In this document: in pieces, positions 59,988-64,000 of the stretch | How positions within the stretch are numbered: position 1 is the first letter of the stretch | Layout of the letters: every line of letters starts with the position of its first letter | Assembly: GCF_000813965.1 (NCBI RefSeq) | Contig: NZ_JWLI01000001.1 | Coordinates: 658,141 to 722,140 of the forward strand | Direction: 5' to 3' | DNA: 64,000 bases | Source: Leisingera sp. ANG-M7 | GTDB taxonomy: Bacteria; Pseudomonadota; Alphaproteobacteria; Rhodobacterales; Rhodobacteraceae | Position numbers and translations under genes: made by a program | The notes under the pieces: model-generated | The model's database searches: none | Seen by the model: the letters and a program-made list of their open reading frames with translations, nothing else | Told to the model about the DNA's origin: nothing

Positions 59988-61013
59988 TTACTGGCGCAAG
60001 GCATCCAGCAGTGCGGCCATATCCGGGGGCAGCGGCGCCTCGAACCTGAGGGCCTCTCCGCTTACCGGGTGATCAAACCCCAGAACCGCCGCATGCAAAG
60101 CCTGGCGCGGGAAGGCCTGCACCGCCGCCTGCCCTGCTTCGCTGAGAGTCTTGGCAGCCAGCTTGCGGCGCCCGCCATAGGTGGGGTCGCCGATCAGCCC
60201 ATGGCCGGCATGGGCCAAATGCACCCGGATCTGGTGGGTGCGGCCGGTTTCCAGCCAGCATTCAATCAGCGCGAGGCTCGGCGGGGTGCCGAAGCTTTCG
60301 ACGATGCGGGCGCGGGTCACCGCATGGCGGCCGCCCTGGAACAGCACCGCCTGGCGCTGGCGGTCGGTCTTGTGCCGGGCCAGCTGGGTGGTGAGCTTGA
60401 GGATATTGCCGGGTTCGAAACTGGCGCCCTTGACGCCGCGCAAGCGGGGATCGTTGCCATCCGGCACGCCGTAGCAGACAGCCTGATAATAGCGCTCCAC
60501 CGTGTGTTTTTCGAACTGGGCAGCCAGCCCCTGGTGAGCGGCATCAGATTTGGCCACCACCAATAGGCCACTGGTTTCCTTGTCGATCCGGTGCACGATA
60601 CCGGGGCGTTTAACCCCGCCGACGCCTGACAGGTTGCCGCCGAAATGATGCAGCAGAGCATTAACCAAGGTACCAGAAGGCGAGCCCGGCGCCGGATGGA
60701 CCACCATGCCCGCGGGCTTATTGATGACAATCAGATCTTCGTCTTCATGGACGATTTCCAGCGGGATGTCTTCGGGGCCAATGTGGCTGTCCTCGGCCTC
60801 CTCCACCTGGATGGAGATCTGAGCGCCTTCGGCGATCTTCGCCTTGGGGTCCTGCACGACGGCGCCATCCACTGTCAGCGCTCCTTCTTCGATCAGCCGT
60901 GCCAGCCGGGTGCGCGACAGAGACGCCTCCTCTGGCACATCGCGCGAAACCGCTTTATCAAGCCGTTTAGGCGGGTTTTCCGCGATGACAAACTCAATCC
61001 GGCGGCTGCCCAT
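59988..61013 (-). CDS. rluD: RluA-family 23S rRNA pseudouridine synthase, RluD-like
   Basis: A 341-aa protein. The S4 domain is N-terminal (LSRTRLARLIEEGALTVDG), and the catalytic Asp lies in GIVHRIDKETSGLLVVAK (residue ~148). HLAHAGHGLIGDPTYGGRRK completes the fold. This is RluD-type, which modifies helix 69 of 23S rRNA. The ATG at 61013 shares CATG with the start of the divergent DUF6476 gene. Confidence 0.92.
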   Translation of the reverse strand: MGSRRIEFVIAENPPKRLDKAVSRDVPEEASLSRTRLARLIEEGALTVDGAVVQDPKAKIAEGAQISIQVEEAEDSHIGPEDIPLEIVHEDEDLIVINKPAGMVVHPAPGSPSGTLVNALLHHFGGNLSGVGGVKRPGIVHRIDKETSGLLVVAKSDAAHQGLAAQFEKHTVERYYQAVCYGVPDGNDPRLRGVKGASFEPGNILKLTTQLARHKTDRQRQAVLFQGGRHAVTRARIVESFGTPPSLALIECWLETGRTHQIRVHLAHAGHGLIGDPTYGGRRKLAAKTLSEAGQAAVQAFPRQALHAAVLGFDHPVSGEALRFEAPLPPDMAALLDALRQ

Positions 61014-61317
61014 GACTGATCCTTCCGAGACCGAAATCCAACAGGAACCGCCGCAGATCCGGTTCCTGCGGCGGCTGGTAACCACGCTGACGGTGGTGAT
61101 GATTGGCGGGCTTGTAGTGATTATCTCGCTGCTTGTCATCCGCCTGCAAGCAGGCGATGCGCCGCTGCCTGCGGAAATCGCCCTGCCCGACGGTGTTGAA
61201 GCCGAAGCGGTAACGCTGGGCCGCGACTGGATTGCAATCGTCAGCCGGGACAACCGCATCCTGATCTTTGACCGTGAGACCGGTGATCTGCGCCAGGAAG
61301 TTTTGATGAACAATTGA
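61012..61317 (+). CDS. DUF6476-like single-span membrane protein
   Basis: A 101-aa protein with a hydrophobic segment at residues ~22-46 (LVTTLTVVMIGGLVVIISLL) and a C-terminal domain (VEAEAVTLGRDWIAIVSRDN). It resembles a small Rhodobacterales-specific family that I recall as DUF6476. Its start codon overlaps that of rluD on the other strand, which fixes the start. The function is unknown. Confidence 0.75.
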   Translation: MTDPSETEIQQEPPQIRFLRRLVTTLTVVMIGGLVVIISLLVIRLQAGDAPLPAEIALPDGVEAEAVTLGRDWIAIVSRDNRILIFDRETGDLRQEVLMNN

Positions 61318-61326
61318 TCCGGCAGG

Positions 61327-61908
61327 TCAGGATCTGAGCAGCACCTTGTTGGAGTCGATTGCCGCGGCGATTTGCGCATATTGCGTCTGTCGCTCCTGTG
61401 CCGCCTCTGCACTGCGCAGCAGCACTTTGCCAGCCTCCTCAAACATCTTGGCCGCCTCCCTGTTGACCTCAGCCTGCGCCGAGGCACGGACCGGGATCAG
61501 AGGACGGTTTGTTTTTTGCGCCTGGTCTGTTGAACTGGTGACCGTCACCCGCCCCCGGTTCGGATCCCTGTTCTGGCGGGCCAGCCGCTTCAGCTGCTGA
61601 GAAGTGTCCTGCAGGACTTCCCTCACCTCTTCGTAATCGGTGCCATTAGGTATCCCGTCCGCCGCGGCCTCCAGACGTTCGGACAAGCAGTCAACCTGCA
61701 GCGACGAATCGCCGGTGGAACTGCAGAAAGCCTTGGCAGCTGCCAATGTGCTCAAAAGCTCGCTTAGAAATGCGGCTGAGCCGAATTCCCCCGCAGGCAC
61801 TACCACAGTATAGATAAGCCCCCCTGGGGCCTGAGCCAGGACCGGCCCGCCCGCCAGCCCGAGACAAGCCGCCCCTGCTGTCAAACTCTTTAACACCACT
61901 CTGAACAT
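61327..61908 (-). CDS. Exported protein of unknown function
   Basis: A 193-aa protein with a Sec signal peptide (M-F-R-V-V-L-K-S-L-T, cleavage after V-L-A-Q-A region near residue 26). The mature part is helical: AAAKAFCSSTGDSSLQVDCLSERLEAAADG (in part, two Cys), YEEVREVLQDTSQQLKRLAR, and a C-terminal Glu/Ala/Gln-rich helix. I do not recognise the family. GAGAGGGAAA precedes the ATG at 61908. It is convergent with the DUF6476-like gene. Confidence 0.65.
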   Translation of the reverse strand: MFRVVLKSLTAGAACLGLAGGPVLAQAPGGLIYTVVVPAGEFGSAAFLSELLSTLAAAKAFCSSTGDSSLQVDCLSERLEAAADGIPNGTDYEEVREVLQDTSQQLKRLARQNRDPNRGRVTVTSSTDQAQKTNRPLIPVRASAQAEVNREAAKMFEEAGKVLLRSAEAAQERQTQYAQIAAAIDSNKVLLRS

Positions 61909-61990
61909 AGTTTCCCTCTCCATTCGCTGTCAGGCATCACAGAACTCATTTCCGCCGATCAGATATTCGCAGCTGGGCGGCATTTCGCTG

Positions 61991-62046
61991 GAAAACGGAT
62001 CACACAGCACCATCATGTTGTTCGAAAACAGATCACTTCCTAAGTT
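61991..62046. repeat. Imperfect direct repeat upstream of the exported protein at 62079
   Basis: GAAAACGGATCAC (61991-62003) and GAAAACAGATCAC (62034-62046) differ at one of 13 bases and are offset by 43 bp, about four helical turns. They lie between two divergent exported-protein genes, 33 bp before the ATG of the second. A regulator site is possible but not shown. Confidence 0.4.
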
Positions 62047-62078
62047 TAATCCATCCAAACCGATGAGGTTGTTTACCT

Positions 62079-62429
62079 ATGTATACCAGTATTTTCCGGG
62101 GAATACCCCTTATTCTGCCGATCATTTTTGCCGGACAGGCCGCTCTGGCACAGACAGATCCATCTGCGCTTGACGAAGCCAAAAGACGGCTCGCCTGCGG
62201 AGCGGGAACGCCGGTCTCTGCCAGCTATCTGCCCGATGGAGCTCTGCAAGTCACTTGCCAGGCTGCGGGAGCCCAATCAATAAGTGGTGTCACCGGTCAG
62301 GCGCTGCCTGCCACCGGGCTTTCAGCGGGAGCCGCCGCCGGGGCAATCACCGGGTTACTGTTCATTGCAGTGGTTGCAAGCGACAGTGACTCCGCAAGCA
62401 CAACCACGTCATCCACGTCAGCGGATTAA
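62079..62429 (+). CDS. Small exported or membrane-anchored protein of unknown function
   Basis: A 116-aa protein with a signal peptide (M-Y-T-S-I-F-R-G-I-P-L-I, cleavage near A-L-A-Q), a Cys pair at ~40 and ~60 (RRLACGAG, LQVTCQAAGA), a hydrophobic stretch (SAGAAAGAITGLLFIAVVA, residues ~82-100), and a Ser/Thr-rich tail (SDSDSASTTTSSTSAD). TGAGG is upstream. I do not recognise the family. Confidence 0.6.
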   Translation: MYTSIFRGIPLILPIIFAGQAALAQTDPSALDEAKRRLACGAGTPVSASYLPDGALQVTCQAAGAQSISGVTGQALPATGLSAGAAAGAITGLLFIAVVASDSDSASTTTSSTSAD

Positions 62430-62565
62430 GGAAGGGCAGGCTCAGGCTTGGCCGCCGCACATAAAGGCACCCCCTTCATGTGTTCACCGGACAATTCTAT
62501 GCCCGAAAATCCGGACGCCAACAGCCTGATGAAAAGGTAGGCTTCATACATCTTCAGCGGGGAGA

Positions 62566-62642
62566 TGGTACCGCCTCCCCGGCTTGAACGGGGGACCTCT
62601 GGATCCACAATCCAGCGCTCTAACCAACTGAGCTAAGGCGGC
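62566..62642 (-). tRNA. tRNA-His (GTG)
   Basis: The minus strand reads GCCGCCTTAGCTCAGTTGG at the 5' end, anticodon arm CTGGA-TTGTGGA-TCCAG with anticodon GTG, T arm CCCCG-TTCAAGC-CGGGG, and acceptor 3' side AGGCGGT, discriminator A73, then an encoded CCA. G1 pairs with U72. The base before the 5' end is T, so no G-1 is encoded, and A73 replaces the usual C73. Loss of G-1 with A73 is described for a group of alphaproteobacteria. Confidence 0.95.
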
Positions 62643-62817
62643 ACTGAGGGGGCATTTATAGCACGCTCCGGAGCCGTGCAAGAGGTTTTTCACCTTTCTG
62701 TTTCAGAAATCCGCCTCATAAGAACACGCGTGGCGATGACCCCAGCGGAACACACAAACTGTTGCGGAGCGTCGCCCGCAACAGTTTGCATTTGCTCCAA
62801 AATTTCACCGCTGCGTC

Positions 62818-63318
62818 TTATGACGCCACAGCTTCCTGAAAAGTAAGATGCCAGGTCTGCTCCACCAGATCCTGGCCGTAATTGCACACCGGTCGGCTGT
62901 CCTGCAACTGCCACCCGAAAGCGCGGTAAAGGGCGCAGGCCGTGCGATGGCTTTCGTGGGTCTTCAGCATCATGCCGCTGTATCCGGCGGAGCGGGCGAA
63001 GGCCATGCACTCACGCAGAAGCCGTTTGCCCAGCCCCCTGCCACGCGCCTTTGGCGTCAGCAGGAACAGGCGCAACTGTGCTGTTTCCTGATCTTTCTTC
63101 ATGCAGAATACCGTGCCCAGACGCTCCTTGCCGCTGACCGCCATCCAGCCGCGCTCACACACGGGATCGTGAGCGGCACAGAAGCTGTGCAGAATATCCG
63201 CGACCTGCACCCCGAAACTGCTGTCGAACCCTGCTTCTCGGGAATAGAGATCCTGGTGGCGAGCCACCAGCCATTGCATGTCGGTCGGGGCGAATCGGCG
63301 CAGCGTTACATCCATCAT
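62818..63318 (-). CDS. GNAT N-acetyltransferase, like the GNAT half of MarR-GNAT fusions
   Basis: A 166-aa GNAT protein. It begins M-M-D-V-T-L-R-R-F-A-P-T-D, and the CoA-binding loop is TPKARGRGLGKRLLRECMAFA. THESHRTACALYRAFGWQLQ is the typical C-terminal element. Related proteins carry a MarR HTH in front, which is absent here. Either of two adjacent ATGs (63318 or 63315) could start it. Acceptor unknown. Confidence 0.85.
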   Translation of the reverse strand: MMDVTLRRFAPTDMQWLVARHQDLYSREAGFDSSFGVQVADILHSFCAAHDPVCERGWMAVSGKERLGTVFCMKKDQETAQLRLFLLTPKARGRGLGKRLLRECMAFARSAGYSGMMLKTHESHRTACALYRAFGWQLQDSRPVCNYGQDLVEQTWHLTFQEAVAS

Positions 63319-63408
63319 GCAGGCAGTGTAGCGCAAACCCGGCTTGCGTTTCAGCCTGCGGCGGGCTAGCACCAGCATTCAGGCGGCTGACTGCCAGTGG
63401 AGTGCAAG

Positions 63409-63594
63409 ATGGGCATCAATACCGAACGCGACGTTGAAGCAAACATGCAGATCGGCCCGACCGATCAAGGCATGGTGCGGATTTTCATCGAGGCGGGCGG
63501 AGTCGAGATCCCGATGGACTTTGACCCCGAAGAAGCAGAAGAGATCGCCGACGAGCTTCGCGCCGCCGCACAGGCAGCACGCACCGTCAAGTAA
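63409..63594 (+). CDS. Small acidic protein (DUF6324-like)
   Basis: A 61-aa acidic protein: M-G-I-N-T-E-R-D-V-E, then ANMQIGPTDQGMVRIFIEAGG and a helix EEAEEIADELRAAAQAAR. It resembles a short family conserved in roseobacters that I recall as DUF6324. A GTG start 12 bp upstream is possible. Function unknown. Confidence 0.65.
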   Translation: MGINTERDVEANMQIGPTDQGMVRIFIEAGGVEIPMDFDPEEAEEIADELRAAAQAARTVK

Positions 63595-63719
63595 GACAAG
63601 CTTTCGGAAAAACCACCATGGTTTTCAGGCGAATTTTCTGATCTGCAATTTTAGCTATTATATCTATCTAAAGTCTCAGGGCTCACCTTGGTGCTCAGCC
63701 AGTTATTGGAGTGAGTAAG

Positions 63720-64000
63720 ATGGTGAACCTGACGAGCAGCACAGCCAACCCCTTTTTCTATTCAGCGCAACTGACCGCTGTGAGCAGCGGCGCGCGCGCT
63801 TCCCTAGACGGGATCAATCCAGCCCTCGGCATGAGCGCCGATGAACTGCAGCAGGAAGCCAACGCCCTGTTCGGCAGCCAGGGCCGCCGCGGGCCGGAAG
63901 GCCTGCCGCCAGCGGCGCACGGCTGGGAGAAACCGCAGGTGCAGAATGCGGTTGTGAAACTGGGCGGCGCACCAGCAGTCCCTGCCCCCGCCCCCAACAC
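63720..64000 (+). CDS. Uncharacterised protein (3' partial)
   Basis: An open frame running off the right edge: M-V-N-L-T-S-S-T-A-N-P-F-F-Y then a mixed Ala/Gly/Pro-rich sequence, LGMSADELQQEANALFGSQGRR and a Pro-rich end. GGAGTGAG precedes the ATG. The 125-bp AT-rich gap upstream (63595-63719) looks like a promoter region. There is no signal peptide and no recognisable domain in the visible ~93 residues. Confidence 0.55.
   Translation, partial: MVNLTSSTANPFFYSAQLTAVSSGARASLDGINPALGMSADELQQEANALFGSQGRRGPEGLPPAAHGWEKPQVQNAVVKLGGAPAVPAPAPN

Overview
The window is high-GC alphaproteobacterial DNA of the Rhodobacterales/Roseobacteraceae type (Leisingera/Phaeobacter-like). This is judged from the gene families and from gene order such as the set carD, fdxA, S4 protein, SUV3-like helicase, from a tRNA-His lacking an encoded G-1, and from many ATGA-coupled genes. 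No prophage, insertion sequence or CRISPR array was seen.

Layout. 1-2018: end of an imelysin-type protein and a Tat-exported DUF1513 protein (iron-uptake pair). 2044-4514: terminator, GlpR-type operator, glpR and glpD. 4578-21744: a nearly complete aerobic (late cobalt insertion) cobalamin locus: cobO, a cobalamin riboswitch, DUF1636, cobW, cobN, cobG, cobH, cobI, cobJ, an inverted cobK, cobL, cobE, cobM, cobB, cobA, a second DUF1636, a second cobalamin riboswitch, cbtB, cbtA, a His-rich exported protein and cobF. 21784-28887: a LacI regulator divergent from a tripartite tricarboxylate transporter (TTT) plus an acylating aldehyde dehydrogenase and an AMP-forming CoA ligase that resemble SauS/SauT of sulfoacetate degradation. 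29019-35299: a second TTT transporter divergent from a TctDE two-component pair that is translationally coupled to an orphan ABC-type binding protein.

35493-47312: metY, a SIMPL protein, an 829-aa protein with a GspL-like front and a PilP/GspC-like tail, hppD with a divergent Lrp regulator, a PAS protein, a KefC-type antiporter, and the lower cobalamin genes cobT and cobS. 47382-55765: carD, fdxA, S4 protein, SUV3-like helicase, TPR protein, SCP2 protein, alpha/beta hydrolase, oligoendopeptidase F. 55765-64000: GNAT, an AT-rich gene whose signal peptide is cut by an in-frame stop, an amidinotransferase, a TraR/DksA-type protein, a strand-asymmetric CCAG-rich non-coding region with a long palindrome, rpoH, rluD and small exported or unknown proteins, tRNA-His, and a partial gene at the edge.

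How the parts work together. The main cob locus should make adenosylcobyrinic acid diamide from uroporphyrinogen III. Its two cobalamin riboswitches place cobalt handling (CobW, DUF1636, CbtAB) and the main corrin genes under B12 feedback. The distant cobT/cobS pair handles lower-ligand activation and final assembly. cobQ, cobC/cobD, cobP and the cobaltochelatase partners of CobN are not in this window. The least explained items are the inverted cobK with no intergenic DNA, the His-rich protein of the cbt unit, the CCAG-rich region at 58560-58862, the orphan sensor-linked binding protein, and the interrupted gene at 56253.
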